The position numbers were made by a program, and so were the translations under genes. DNA of 64,000 nt. Origin: Rugosimonospora acidiphila. Its GTDB lineage: Bacteria; Actinomycetota; Actinomycetes; Mycobacteriales; Micromonosporaceae. Under the pieces are notes generated by a model, which saw nothing but the letters and a program-made list of their open reading frames with translations, had not been told where the DNA came from and made no database searches. The DNA lies in the NCBI RefSeq assembly GCF_039543385.1, contig NZ_BAABJQ010000003.1, positions 186,001 through 250,000 of the forward strand, given 5' to 3'. This document shows positions 1 to 9,232 of the stretch, piece by piece (the first letter of the stretch is position 1; the number at the start of each line of letters is the position of its first letter).

Positions 1-1482
1 GCGGCCGTGGTGGCCGCCATCCCCGGCACCGCCAGCGGCGCCCCGACCAGCCCAGCCAACCCCATCGCCAGCACCGCGGCCTTCGCCGAACTGCCCGCCC
101 CGACCGGTCTGGGACTGCCTCGCGACGGGGCCAGCCTCTACCTGCCGGACGAGGCATACCCCCACTTCCCAATGCCCAACGGCAGCCACGCGTACGCCCA
201 TCTCGACGGCCGCGCCATGAAGAAGGTGGTCGACCAGATCACCGGCTTTTCCCGACAGGCGCGCGATGCCGGAGTCCAGAACTGGGGCCGCATCCCCGGC
301 ACGCCGTATGAGCGGATGACCCTTGACTGGGTGCTCCACCAATTCCAGCGCATCGGACTTCATGACGCGCACCAGCAGGACGTCTCGGTGCAGCCACTGT
401 GGTTCGCACACTCGTGGCAGGCCGAATGCCTACTCGGCACCAACTCCGTGCCGCTGCACACGACCTTCCCCATCGACGGCACGGTGGGAACATCGCCGGA
501 CGGCGTCACCGCCGACGCGATGTGGGTGGGGCTCGGGACGACCGCCGATTTCGCCGGCCGCGACGTCGCCGGCAAGGCGGTATTCATTTACAGCATCCTC
601 ACGCCGGGCGGACGAAGCCACAGCGCCGACCGCGGCGCGATCGACCGCGCCAACGCCGCTGGCGCCGCGATGGTCTTTGTGGTGATGGGTATGCCCGGCA
701 ACGCGGTGTTCCAGCCCATGGGCGGTGGCGGCACGGTCGCCCCGACGTTCACCATCAGCCCAGACGAGGGTAACGGCATCGGTGACATCCTCGGGTCGGG
801 TCAACAGGTCAGGATCCGGCTGACCGCCGACATCGGCACGAGCGAAGCCCTCCGGACCAACGTGTGGGGCACCCTCCCGGGCAGAACCGACGAGGAGATC
901 CTCGTCATGGCGCACACCGACGCCATCTTCGAGGGTGCACTGGACAACGCGGCCGGCCTGACGATGATGCTGGAAATCGCCAAGCACTACGCGGGCCTGC
1001 CCAAAGCAAAGCGCCGGCGCAGGATGACCTTCCTGACCACACCGGACCACCACCACGGCGCGTACGGCGTTCACTGGGTCCGCGACAACCACGACTTCAC
1101 CAATACGGCGCTCATCATCAACTCGGAGCATCCGTCGCAGACCCTTCTCTACCTGCTCGACGACGGAATCATGACCTCGAACGCGATCAGCGCCAGGCGC
1201 TGGTTCGCCGGAGGCAGCGAAGCACTCCAGCAACTGGTGTATACCTCGCTCCGAGACTATGGCGTATCGGTGTACGCACAACCCGAGGAGCGACCGGGCG
1301 GCGAGCTCAGCTCCTTGTACCAGAAGGCGCCCAGCTTCCACATCATCGACCATGTCATCTACCACTCCACTCTGGACACCGCCGCGCTTGTGCCGGCGTG
1401 GGGCCTGGAGAACGCCACCGCCGCCTTCCTGCGGATCATCGACACCGCGAACGGCTGGGACATCGGCAGGCTACGAGCCTGA
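1..1482 (+). CDS. secreted M28-family-like metallopeptidase with PA-type insert, 5' truncated
   Basis: The reading frame is open from the first base, and its first residues (AAVVAAIPGTASGA) look like the end of a signal peptide, so the true start lies outside the window. Residues about 130-280 resemble a protease-associated insert, followed by an M28 aminopeptidase-like core: AHTDAIF and DNAAGLTMM supply the usual His and Asp zinc ligands, and the late IYHSTLDT segment fits the last His. The place where the family normally has Glu-Glu (EExGxxGS) reads PDHHHGAYG, so the usual catalytic Glu is missing and replaced by an Asp/His cluster. Activity may therefore be altered or absent. A perfect hairpin follows the gene at 1619-1646. 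The fold assignment is fairly secure; the substrate is unknown. Confidence 0.75.
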   Translation, partial: AAVVAAIPGTASGAPTSPANPIASTAAFAELPAPTGLGLPRDGASLYLPDEAYPHFPMPNGSHAYAHLDGRAMKKVVDQITGFSRQARDAGVQNWGRIPGTPYERMTLDWVLHQFQRIGLHDAHQQDVSVQPLWFAHSWQAECLLGTNSVPLHTTFPIDGTVGTSPDGVTADAMWVGLGTTADFAGRDVAGKAVFIYSILTPGGRSHSADRGAIDRANAAGAAMVFVVMGMPGNAVFQPMGGGGTVAPTFTISPDEGNGIGDILGSGQQVRIRLTADIGTSEALRTNVWGTLPGRTDEEILVMAHTDAIFEGALDNAAGLTMMLEIAKHYAGLPKAKRRRRMTFLTTPDHHHGAYGVHWVRDNHDFTNTALIINSEHPSQTLLYLLDDGIMTSNAISARRWFAGGSEALQQLVYTSLRDYGVSVYAQPEERPGGELSSLYQKAPSFHIIDHVIYHSTLDTAALVPAWGLENATAAFLRIIDTANGWDIGRLRA

Positions 1483-1618
1483 CCGTCGAGGCCGGGTGGC
1501 ATCAGCGCACAGCGCAACGTCCACCAGGGCCTCACCACCACCATCATCGCCTGCCCGGCACCCGAACAAGTGAGGGCCGGTCCGGTCGCTTTCCGTGCGA
1601 GCCAAACCCGTCACACCA

Positions 1619-1646
1619 GGACGGCCGCTGTCGCTTTCGGCCGTCC
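1619..1646 (+). terminator. stem-loop between the peptidase and DUF6351 genes
   Basis: Perfect 9-bp arms GGACGGCCG and CGGCCGTCC flank a 10-nt loop. It sits downstream of the peptidase and 8 bp before the ribosome binding site of the next gene. There is no T-tract. It could terminate the upstream transcript or act as a leader structure for the downstream gene. Confidence 0.5.
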
Positions 1647-1670
1647 CAGCACCGGAAGGATGCGTTTGCC

Positions 1671-3959
1671 ATGTTCAGATGGACCCGACCACGCACCGTG
1701 CTGGCCGCCACGGCCGGCGTCACGGGGCTGATACTGTCCGCCTCGGTCCCCGCTCAGGCGTCGGCGTCGACCGGCGACAAGGCTCCGCCTGGTCATTCGA
1801 GCGTCGTCATCACGACCCTGTCCACCCGCGCGGACCGGGTAAGCGGCGGTAACGTGCTGGCCCAGGTCGCGATGGCCGACCACGGCGATCGCCCGCGGAT
1901 CACGCTCAACGGGCGCGACGTCACCTCGGCGTTCCATCCCGGCACCGCGGCGGGCAGCTACGTCGGCCTGGTGACCCACCTCAACCTGGGCCGCAACGCG
2001 CTGGTCGCGGAGGCGCGCGGCAAGACGAAGGGCCACTCGCGGGCCACGCTGACGGTCACCAACTACCCGCTGGCCGGTCCTGTCACCTCCGGCCCACACA
2101 TCGAGCCATTCGCCTGCCAGACGCAGAGCTTCAAGCTGCCGGACGGCACCTTCCTCACCGACGCGCCGGTGACCAACGCCGACTGCGCGGCGCCCGCCAA
2201 GGTGACCTACCTCTACCTGAAGCAAGGCGCAACCACGCTGGTACCGCTGCCCACCGGGCCGCTGCCCAGCGACGTGGCGATGACCACGACCACGACCGGG
2301 AAGACCGTACGGTTCATCGTGCGAGTCGAGACCAGCACGATTGACCGCGGCATCTACCAGAGCGCGATCCTGTACGACCCCACGGTGGACCCGGCGCCCA
2401 GTCCGTTCACCCCGCCGGCCGGCTGGAACCATCGCCTGATCGCCGTGGAGGGAGCCGGCTGCCCGGGCGGCTGGTACATCCAGGGCGCGGTCACCGGCAG
2501 CTCGCCTGCCACCGCTGACCGGGACTTCGACCTGTTCAGCGTGAACCACCTCGGCCAAGGCTACGCGACCTTCACCAACACCCTGCAGCACCCGACGAAC
2601 AACTGCAACTCGGTGGTGTCCGGCGAGGCGGCGATGATGAGCAAGGAGCACTTCATCGAGACCTACGGTGCCCCGAAGTACACCGTCAGCGCTGGCTGCT
2701 CCGGAGGCTCCTACGGCAGTATCCAGCTGGCCGACGCCATGCCGGGCCTGTTCGACGGTGCCCTGATCGAGTGCACCTTCCCCGACCCGCTGGCAATCGC
2801 CAACTCCGCCTCCGACTCCCGGCTGCTGGCCCACTACTTCCAGGCCACCAACCCGACCGGCTTCACCAAAGAGCAGCAGGTGGCGATCTCCGGGTACAAG
2901 TTCTCCGGTAGCGACGGGACCCTGGCGTGGATTGACTCCGCCCGCCAGTCCGGGCGCACCGACCCGGTGCCCGGACGGGTCGAGCCGGCGATCCCGAACT
3001 ACGCCTCCGCTCCCGTGAGCTCGGCAGTGCCGCAGTCGCTGCTCTACGACCCGATCACCAACCCGACGGGCGCGCGCGCGGACCTCTACGACGCCAACCG
3101 GAACGTGTACGGCGTAGACCCTGACACCGGGTTCGCGCTGCGTACCTTCGACAACACCGGCGTTCAGTACGGCCTGGCCCAGCTGAACTCCGGCGCCATC
3201 ACGGTCGATCAGTTCCTTGATCTGAACGCGGGCGTCGGCGGTCTCGATCAGGACGCCAACTACAGTGCCGATCGCGCGGTCGGCGACACCGGAGCGATCC
3301 GTCGGGCCTACCAGAGCGGACTTGAGTTCTCCGGCAGCGGTGGCATGAGCTCGATTCCGCTGATGGACATCACCGGCATCTACAACGACGATTCGGGCTA
3401 CCACTACCAGTGGACCCACTTCGCCGCGCGGGAGCGCATCGCCGAGGCCAACGGCAACGCGGACACTGAGGTGATGTGGCGCGGGAACGTACCGTTCGCC
3501 CGAGCCTGGGACACCTTCATCGCCTGGGTCGAGGCGACCGTCGCGGACAAGTCGACCGCCCCCGCACACAACAAGGTGGTGCGCGACAAGCCAGCCGCCG
3601 CCGTTGACGGCTGTTGGGCCGATCCGAGCCGATTCGTCGCGGAGCGGCAGGTCTTTGGTAGCACGCCCAGTACCACCTGCAACCGGTTGTTCCCGTCGTA
3701 CGCCTTCCCGCGCTACGAGGCCGGCAGCTCGGTAGCGGCGGATAACCTCAAGTGCCAGCTCAAGCCGGCGAACGTACGTGACTACCAGGCCTCGTTCACG
3801 CCGGCCCAGGCCAAGCGGCTCCACGAGGTCTTCCGCAGCGGCGTGTGTGACTTCAGCCGGAGTGGCGTCAGCCAGACCAAGATTGTGCCATGGGCCTCGT
3901 TTGGCCCGGCACCAGAAAACCTCGTCTTTGACGTCACGGACCATCACGGCCACCGCTAG
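1671..3959 (+). CDS. secreted DUF6351 family protein (tannase/alpha-beta-hydrolase-like)
   Basis: 762 residues. ATG at 1671 is chosen because GGAAGGA lies at 1654-1660 and the protein then begins with a clear signal peptide (MFRWTRPRTVLAATAG through PAQASAS). The open frame extends upstream, but that part is the shifted shadow of the peptidase gene. An immunoglobulin-like N-terminal section (about 45-130) precedes a large hydrolase-like domain. A nucleophile elbow G-C-S-G-G at residues 342-346 makes Ser344 the likely nucleophile. Several Cys residues suggest disulfides in the exported protein. DUF6351 members resemble tannase/feruloyl-esterase-like folds, but no substrate is established, so the reaction is inference. 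It is separated from the convergent next gene by a strong terminator at 4041-4073. Confidence 0.85.
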   Translation: MFRWTRPRTVLAATAGVTGLILSASVPAQASASTGDKAPPGHSSVVITTLSTRADRVSGGNVLAQVAMADHGDRPRITLNGRDVTSAFHPGTAAGSYVGLVTHLNLGRNALVAEARGKTKGHSRATLTVTNYPLAGPVTSGPHIEPFACQTQSFKLPDGTFLTDAPVTNADCAAPAKVTYLYLKQGATTLVPLPTGPLPSDVAMTTTTTGKTVRFIVRVETSTIDRGIYQSAILYDPTVDPAPSPFTPPAGWNHRLIAVEGAGCPGGWYIQGAVTGSSPATADRDFDLFSVNHLGQGYATFTNTLQHPTNNCNSVVSGEAAMMSKEHFIETYGAPKYTVSAGCSGGSYGSIQLADAMPGLFDGALIECTFPDPLAIANSASDSRLLAHYFQATNPTGFTKEQQVAISGYKFSGSDGTLAWIDSARQSGRTDPVPGRVEPAIPNYASAPVSSAVPQSLLYDPITNPTGARADLYDANRNVYGVDPDTGFALRTFDNTGVQYGLAQLNSGAITVDQFLDLNAGVGGLDQDANYSADRAVGDTGAIRRAYQSGLEFSGSGGMSSIPLMDITGIYNDDSGYHYQWTHFAARERIAEANGNADTEVMWRGNVPFARAWDTFIAWVEATVADKSTAPAHNKVVRDKPAAAVDGCWADPSRFVAERQVFGSTPSTTCNRLFPSYAFPRYEAGSSVAADNLKCQLKPANVRDYQASFTPAQAKRLHEVFRSGVCDFSRSGVSQTKIVPWASFGPAPENLVFDVTDHHGHR

Positions 3960-4040
3960 CCATACAAGTCCCCAACGTTGTCGACAGGCCTGGTGCTCGA
4001 TCATTAGGGGCGCCAAGCCAGCGTCCGCACCGAGGTAGCT

Positions 4041-4073
4041 GGATCGCCGGGCCCCGCGAAGGCCCGGCGATCC
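4041..4073. terminator. bidirectional terminator hairpin
   Basis: A perfect 13-bp stem GGATCGCCGGGCC / GGCCCGGCGATCC has a 7-nt loop. It lies between the DUF6351 gene (plus) and the convergent membrane-protein gene (minus), the position expected for a shared terminator. Confidence 0.75.
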
Positions 4074-4130
4074 CGCCCAGCCCACGGGTCGCCGCAGCGT
4101 TCACCGAACTGGCGCTGATGATCTGACCTC

Positions 4131-4172
4131 GGGCCTTGGGCCATGGGCCTTGGGCCTTGCGCCTTGGGCCTC
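4131..4172. repeat. 7-bp tandem repeat, six units
   Basis: Six consecutive 7-bp units with consensus GGGCCTT (variants GGGCCAT, GCGCCTT, GGGCCTC) lie in the convergent intergenic spacer just beyond the end of the minus-strand membrane-protein gene. It looks like a slippage-generated minisatellite. No function is evident. Confidence 0.7.
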
Positions 4173-4217
4173 GCCACCGGCGCAACCGGTCGCCCGATCC
4201 GATGCTGCGACAGCGCC

Positions 4218-5036
4218 CTACAGCTTCTCCCACTCCAGGACCGCCATGGAAACTCCGGGCCGGATCTGGGCGACGCGTACCGGCACAGTGACGCCGGGCC
4301 TGACCTTGGCGGCGTAACGGGGGTCGACGCGGGCGGGTGCGTTCTCCATCCGGTACGAGGGGCCGCTGTCCAGCTGTACCCACATGTCGAGCAGATAACC
4401 ATCGGTATCGCTGACCCGGACCGTGTCGACAATCGCGCGACCCGGGGCACCGATCGCGCGCACCTGCTCGGGAAGCTGGGCGGGCTGTCGGTCGGTGCGC
4501 TCGGGCACCCGGGGAAGCACGATGCCGGGCGGCAGTTCCATGATTGGTTGCTGGGCGGTCGGTTGCTGGATGGTGGGTTGCTGGGCGGCGGACGAGACCT
4601 CGGCCGCCGGGGTGTCCCAGTCGATCTCCACCTGGTCGGGCCGGGCCGGGTCGACCCGCACGGCGAGCACAGCGCCCACCGCCACGCGGGCCAGCTGGAG
4701 CAGCGGCACCGCCTCGCGCACGGTCACAGGATAGGCGGCCCGGTCGGCGACGGCCACCGACAGCCCGAACTTGACGACCGGTTGGTCGTTGACCGTCAGG
4801 CTGGTCTGCGCGACCGATTCGATCCGGGCTGCACCCGCCAGGCCTTCGACCATCAGGTACTGCCGGCGGCGTCGGCTGCGGACCGCCTCTCGGCCGGTGG
4901 CCACGAGCGCGAGGCCGAACACCACGAAGATGATGGCCATGACCAGTGGCCAGGCCGCCAGCGCGCCGACCGCGACGGCCGCGATGAGGCCCACGCCGGC
5001 GGCGATGAGCACGAGACCAATGATCACGACAGGCAC
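4218..5036 (-). CDS. hypothetical membrane protein with two N-terminal helices
   Basis: 272 residues from a GTG start. Two hydrophobic helices fill about residues 3-23 and 28-47, followed by a basic stretch (REAVRSRRRRQ). The remaining 220 residues are soluble, and the basic stretch after the second helix suggests they face the cytoplasm. They appear to hold two similar beta-rich halves, each with a pattern like V-x-V-x-V-D-P (VRVDPARPDQVE) and separated by a Gln/Pro-rich linker of QPT repeats near residue 155. This layout recalls DUF3592-like actinobacterial membrane proteins, but I do not recognise a named family. The gene stands alone, convergent with the DUF6351 gene and 213 bp past the NTF2-like gene on the same strand. 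The ribosome binding site is weak. Confidence 0.7.
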   Translation of the reverse strand: MPVVIIGLVLIAAGVGLIAAVAVGALAAWPLVMAIIFVVFGLALVATGREAVRSRRRRQYLMVEGLAGAARIESVAQTSLTVNDQPVVKFGLSVAVADRAAYPVTVREAVPLLQLARVAVGAVLAVRVDPARPDQVEIDWDTPAAEVSSAAQQPTIQQPTAQQPIMELPPGIVLPRVPERTDRQPAQLPEQVRAIGAPGRAIVDTVRVSDTDGYLLDMWVQLDSGPSYRMENAPARVDPRYAAKVRPGVTVPVRVAQIRPGVSMAVLEWEKL

Positions 5037-5249
5037 CCGGCGATCGTCCCAGCGCCCTCCGGCTGCCGCAACCCACGGCCGGCCAACACTTGCGGAAAGG
5101 TCAGGGCGCTACGACTTCTTCCCATCGAGGGCCGCCATGGACGCCGCGGGCCGGTGTGGGTGCGGAAGATGCCGTCCGTGCAGGTCCGCGCCGCCTTCCG
5201 TTCGCTGCGGTAGAACGAGGCGACCCGTGGGTGCCCCGGCCGGACGTGG

Positions 5250-5705
5250 TCATGATGCCGCTGGACCCGGCCGGGGCGCCGAGCCCGCCAGTGGAGTCGG
5301 GTCGAAGTACCGGACCTCATAGACGCGTTCGGTGAACTTCCAGCCCTCCGAGGTGCGCCGGTAGCGGTCGTGGTAGATGGCGTAGTTCAGCCCCTGGCGG
5401 CCGTCAAGGGTACGGGCGAGCTCCTGGATGTAGGCGCGGCCGGACGCGGTGTCGCCGTCCAGCTGGATGGTGCCCGGGTGCGTGGTCTGCACGAAGAAGT
5501 CCCACTGGGCCTGCAGTCGCTCGCCCCCGGCGCGGATCTCTTCCCGGCCGACCAGTTCCGCGGGGATGTTGGGCATCCGCAGTGCGCCGTCCGGCGTGAA
5601 CAGCGACGCGAGGCGCGCACGGTCGCGCATCATCGCGGCGTCGGTGAACTCGCCGCGCAGCGCCTCGATCTCGACGCGGTCGGCGATGGTCTGAAAGTCA
5701 GTCAC
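5250..5705 (-). CDS. NTF2-like / SnoaL-like small protein
   Basis: 151 residues. The GTG start at 5705 is preferred over an in-frame ATG at 5738 because AAGGAGAAGG sits a few bases upstream of the GTG. The sequence (IADRVEIEALRGEFTDAAMMRDRARLASLFTPDG region, then IQLDGDTASGRAYI and YHDRYRRTSEGWKFTERVYEVRYF) is the cone-shaped alpha+beta fold of nuclear transport factor 2-like proteins used by ketosteroid isomerases, SnoaL cyclases and many polyketide or aromatic modification enzymes. The residues visible do not settle a substrate. It is transcribed alone; the nearest same-strand upstream gene starts beyond 7 kb. The family call is strong; the function is open. Confidence 0.85.
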   Translation of the reverse strand: MTDFQTIADRVEIEALRGEFTDAAMMRDRARLASLFTPDGALRMPNIPAELVGREEIRAGGERLQAQWDFFVQTTHPGTIQLDGDTASGRAYIQELARTLDGRQGLNYAIYHDRYRRTSEGWKFTERVYEVRYFDPTPLAGSAPRPGPAAS

Positions 5706-6054
5706 GCGTCCTTCTCCTTGTCCGGGTGTGTCCGTCATACCGGTACGACGGCGCAGCCCCCGGTGATGTGAGGCGGCGGCGCCAACCTCACGGTTGACCG
5801 ACCGCCGACCACCCACGCACCGGATGCCTGGTGCGCAACCAGGCGGTTCAGCCGCTAACTTCGGCGCCACCCAGTACACCCGCGTACCCGCAACCTCCTG
5901 GGCCGGCTGCCCCCACCGTTGATGGGAGGGTCAAGCCGGCGTGAGCGTTGGCCACGAGGCGGCGGGCAGCGCGGCGGCCCGCCGGAGGGACGAGGGCGAG
6001 GCGAGCCACCGCGATTGAAGCCTCAACTCGGGATTGTTCGCGGTGTCATGACCG

Positions 6055-7281
6055 TCATTGCCGCACGTGTGCCGGCCCGGCCGACGCATTCTTGATTGCC
6101 GAGCGAAGGGCCTCCAGATAGGCAAGGCCGTGCCGGTCATCGGGCTCGAGATAACTGCCCTCGGTCCACTCGTTCCAGGCGTTGACCAGGACCGCCGGGT
6201 GGTGAGCGTGGCTGAGTGCGTGGAGGGCGGCGTCCTGGACGGCGACGCCGAAGGCATCCGGGGTGTTGCCGTCCAGGATGCTCGTGAACGGGTATCCGCG
6301 TTCCCGGTCCATGGGCCAGTCGACGGCGCGCGGGCTCGGGTCCCAGCCCATCGTGACGTTCGGCAGGTAGCGGCCCTGCAGCGAGGTGCTGAACTCGGCC
6401 CACACTTCGCGCGCCCGTCGGAGGACCCGCTGGTAGTCGGTGGTCGGAAGGGTGTCGAACCCGGCCTGAGGGTGGTGCCACCAGGTGTAGTGCGTGACGG
6501 TGTCGAGCCCGAGCCGGGCCGCCATGGCCGGCGTGTCGTCGATGTTGAACGTCGTCACCGCATTCAGGTGCAGGCGCGGGATGCCGGCTTCGTTCGCCAT
6601 CGCGCGGAACTCGGCGAGCATGTCTGCCGCGGCGTTGATCCCGCCCATTCCCCGGACGAACGACGGCACGTCGTAGAGCGAGAAGTACGGTGCGTCGTCG
6701 AGGCGCCAGTAGGACGGGTGATGCAGGTACCGGTCGATAACGTGGGCGAACGCGCTGCGTGCGTGGTAGCGGGTGTTGGGCGCGGGCAGCAGCACCGGTG
6801 GAGTGAGGTCTTTCGCCGGGTAGAGGTCGACCCACTCGTGGTTGGCCCACATCAGTGCGAACCGGAGTTCACCGAGGCGTTCGGCGCGCAGCAGCCCCTC
6901 GTCGAGGGCCCGGTTGAGGAATGGATGGTTGTCGTACCAGTACCAGTCGACGACGAAACCGGTCAGGCCGTGCTCCAGTGCGGTGTCGACGATCCGATTG
7001 GCAGCGCGCGCGTCCGCCTCGTCCGCATAGCCCCACGCTGGGACCTTCGGTTGGTAGTGCTCCGGGTACCGGGGCGTGGCCCGGTGGAGGATGTCCCACT
7101 CGGTCCACCCGGGCTTGTGCATCAGGTCGTTGGTGGCGTCGGTGTGCCACTGCGGGTAGTAGTAGGCGAGCACCTGCGGAGTGCGATCCGCGGGGAGATC
7201 CGCTGACTGGGGCGTGAAGGCCGGGAGATCTGTGCCCGCGAACGTGGGTCGGTCGGTGGCGTCTTGGTTCGGCGCGGTCAT
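6055..7281 (-). CDS. GH99-like / WbsX-type glycosidase
   Basis: 408 residues, cytoplasmic (no signal peptide). Family hallmarks are the YYPQWHTDATND start of the barrel, FVVDWYWYDN, MWANHEW, and the C-terminal NAWNEWTEGSYLEPD motif typical of the GH99-like TIM barrels annotated as glycoside hydrolase family 99-like or WbsX. Relatives act on mannose- or rhamnose-containing glycans or sit in polysaccharide loci; the exact bond is not deducible here. Its start overlaps the stop of the ATPase gene by 4 bp (ATGA), so it is the last gene of the sugar-uptake operon starting near 10338. The context suggests it processes an oligosaccharide after import. Confidence 0.85.
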   Translation of the reverse strand: MTAPNQDATDRPTFAGTDLPAFTPQSADLPADRTPQVLAYYYPQWHTDATNDLMHKPGWTEWDILHRATPRYPEHYQPKVPAWGYADEADARAANRIVDTALEHGLTGFVVDWYWYDNHPFLNRALDEGLLRAERLGELRFALMWANHEWVDLYPAKDLTPPVLLPAPNTRYHARSAFAHVIDRYLHHPSYWRLDDAPYFSLYDVPSFVRGMGGINAAADMLAEFRAMANEAGIPRLHLNAVTTFNIDDTPAMAARLGLDTVTHYTWWHHPQAGFDTLPTTDYQRVLRRAREVWAEFSTSLQGRYLPNVTMGWDPSPRAVDWPMDRERGYPFTSILDGNTPDAFGVAVQDAALHALSHAHHPAVLVNAWNEWTEGSYLEPDDRHGLAYLEALRSAIKNASAGPAHVRQ

Positions 7282-8066
7282 GCGTAGGCTCCGGGGTCGG
7301 GAAGGGGCGTCGTAGCGGCGTCATCGTCGTTGCCGTAGACGATGAGCTTGACGATCTCGTCTACGGTGCTGCGTTCGCGTTCCCGGATTCCGGCGACGGT
7401 CCCGAGGTGCATGACGAGAATGCGGTCGGCGGTGCGCCAGACCTGCTGCAGGTTGTGACTGATCAGAATGATCGCCTTGCCGGCGGCCCGCAGGTCGCGG
7501 ACGAGCTGGAGGACCCGTTCGGATTCCTGCACCCCCAGTGCCGCGGTCGGCTCGTCCATGATCACGATGTCGGGGCCGCCGACCAGGACGCGACCGATGG
7601 CGACCGCCTGCCGCTGGCCACCGGAGAGCAGGTACACCGGGACGCGCACCGACGGCAGCTTGATGGTCAGCGTGGAGAGCAGCTTCTCCGCCTCGCGGTA
7701 GATGCGGCGGCGATCGACGAACGGTCCCCGGTGGAATTCGCGCCCGAGGAACAGGTTGGCGGCGACGTCTCGGGTATCGACAAGCGCGAGGTCCTGGTAC
7801 ACGGTGGCGATGCCGGCGGCGGTGGCGTCGGCCGGCTTGCTGAAGGCGACCGGGCGACCCCTTACCAGCACGCGACCCTCGGTCGCGTCGTAGGCGCCGG
7901 ACAGGATCTTGATCAGGGTGCTTTTCCCGGCGCCGTTGTCGCCCAGCACGGCGAGGACTTCGCCGGGGTAGAGCTCGAAGCTGACATCGCGCAGGGCACG
8001 TACGTGCCCGAAAACCTTGCCGATGCCTTCGGCCGCCAGGATCGGTGCGCGGTCGTTGTCGGTCAT
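7278..8066 (-). CDS. sugar ABC transporter ATP-binding protein (single NBD, FrcA-like)
   Basis: 262 residues with one complete nucleotide-binding domain: Walker A GDNGAGKST, signature LSGGQRQAVAIGR, Walker B IVIMDEP and switch His in ILISHN. Ribose/xylose-type importers usually have a fused double ATPase of about 500 residues (compare the second transporter at 51411). This one is the single-domain form seen in fructose/FrcA-like systems and would have to dimerise. It overlaps the permease gene upstream and the GH99-like gene downstream by 4 bp each, which implies translational coupling. It energises import of the ligand bound by the lipoprotein encoded at 9229-10338. Confidence 0.92.
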   Translation of the reverse strand: MTDNDRAPILAAEGIGKVFGHVRALRDVSFELYPGEVLAVLGDNGAGKSTLIKILSGAYDATEGRVLVRGRPVAFSKPADATAAGIATVYQDLALVDTRDVAANLFLGREFHRGPFVDRRRIYREAEKLLSTLTIKLPSVRVPVYLLSGGQRQAVAIGRVLVGGPDIVIMDEPTAALGVQESERVLQLVRDLRAAGKAIILISHNLQQVWRTADRILVMHLGTVAGIRERERSTVDEIVKLIVYGNDDDAATTPLPDPGAYA

Positions 8067-9232
8067 CGCGTCCTCCGTCGCTCGGCGACCGCACCCATGA
8101 CGACGGCCAGGACGAACACCGCTCCACGAGCCAGTTGCTGGTAGTAGGAATCAACCGACATCAAGGTGAGTCCGTTGTTGAGCACGCCGATGACGAGCAC
8201 GCCCGCCAGCGTTCGCTCCACCCGTCCCGCGCCACCGCCGAGCCCGATCCCGCCGAGCAGGACGGCGGTGAGGACATCGAACTCGGCGCCGACTGCATAG
8301 TTCGGGCCTCCGCTGCTGGACGTGCCGGTGGTCATGACGCCACCGAGCGCCGCCAGCGCCCCCGTGATGAGGAAGACTCCGGTGTAGAGCCGCTTGGTGC
8401 GTATACCCGCACGGAGCGCGGCGCTCGGATTGCCGCCTACGCCGTAGACGTGCCATCCGGCGCGGGTGAAGGTCATGACTATCGTTGCGATCAGGAAGAC
8501 GGCCAGCAAGATCCACACGGTGGTCGGAATGCCGATCGGGCGGTCGTTGACGAAGTTGGTCAACGCCAGGTGCGTCAGCGGCTTGTCCTGCCCGTTGGTG
8601 GAGATCAGTGCGACGCCCCGGATCACGATGCCCATCGCGAGGGTGGCGATGATCGAGTTGATGCCGACGCCGACGATCAGCGCGCTGTTGGCCAGACCGA
8701 TCAGGAGGCCGACGCCGATGCCGGCAACGACGGCCAGCGGGGTGGACCAGTGCTCGTCTTCGATGAGAATGCCGACGATGACGCTCGTCAGCGCCACGTT
8801 GGCTCCGACCGTGAGGTCGAGCTGGCCCGCTATGAGCGCGATGGTCATGCCGGCAGCGAGCACGCCGGTGACCGCGACGGCCGACCCGATGTTGAGCAGG
8901 TTGCGCTCGGACAGGAAGTACGGCGATGCCCGCCAGAAGTAGATGACCAGGCCGACCAGCGCGACATAGATGCCAAGGTCGAGCACTCGGTCGACCAGGG
9001 TGTGCCGGCCCGCACGCTCGTCCGGGCCGCGGTTGGATTCCACCGCACCTCGGCGAAGCCAACCGCGTGGGTCGAGCACGCCGAGGGCGTTCGCCGCTCG
9101 TCCCGGCGATGTGGACTGCCGCCGGAAGGACTCCGATGGCCGCTCGCTGGTTCCAGTCGAGCGATCGTGACCAGACAGTGGGGAGGTCACCTTCGTCTCC
9201 TGCATCTGGGCGTTTTCGGCGTTGAGGCTCAC
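8063..9232 (-). CDS. sugar ABC transporter permease (RbsC/XylH-like)
   Basis: 389 residues from a GTG start that overlaps the stop of the binding-protein gene by 4 bp. After an unusually long hydrophilic N-terminus of about 75 residues, eight to ten hydrophobic helices follow with the family signature GMTIALIAGQLDLTVGANVALTS and the late AVLLGGIGLGGGAGRVERTLAGV loop of BPD_transp_2 permeases. Normal family length is about 320-340 residues, so the extra N-terminal tail is a real extension or the start lies further in. It forms the membrane channel of the importer with the single-NBD ATPase. Confidence 0.92.
   Translation of the reverse strand: MSLNAENAQMQETKVTSPLSGHDRSTGTSERPSESFRRQSTSPGRAANALGVLDPRGWLRRGAVESNRGPDERAGRHTLVDRVLDLGIYVALVGLVIYFWRASPYFLSERNLLNIGSAVAVTGVLAAGMTIALIAGQLDLTVGANVALTSVIVGILIEDEHWSTPLAVVAGIGVGLLIGLANSALIVGVGINSIIATLAMGIVIRGVALISTNGQDKPLTHLALTNFVNDRPIGIPTTVWILLAVFLIATIVMTFTRAGWHVYGVGGNPSAALRAGIRTKRLYTGVFLITGALAALGGVMTTGTSSSGGPNYAVGAEFDVLTAVLLGGIGLGGGAGRVERTLAGVLVIGVLNNGLTLMSVDSYYQQLARGAVFVLAVVMGAVAERRRTR

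Noticed and set aside
864..1670. Upstream extension of the DUF6351 frame containing a run of His codons
   Set aside because: It overlaps the peptidase gene in another frame. The signal peptide and ribosome binding site at 1671 fix the real start, so the His run near 1530 is not translated.
1611..4085. Long open frame on the minus strand opposite the DUF6351 gene
   Set aside because: It is Arg/Val/Gly-rich without domains or a ribosome binding site, and the plus strand encodes a clear secreted protein. High-GC DNA often leaves the antisense frame open.
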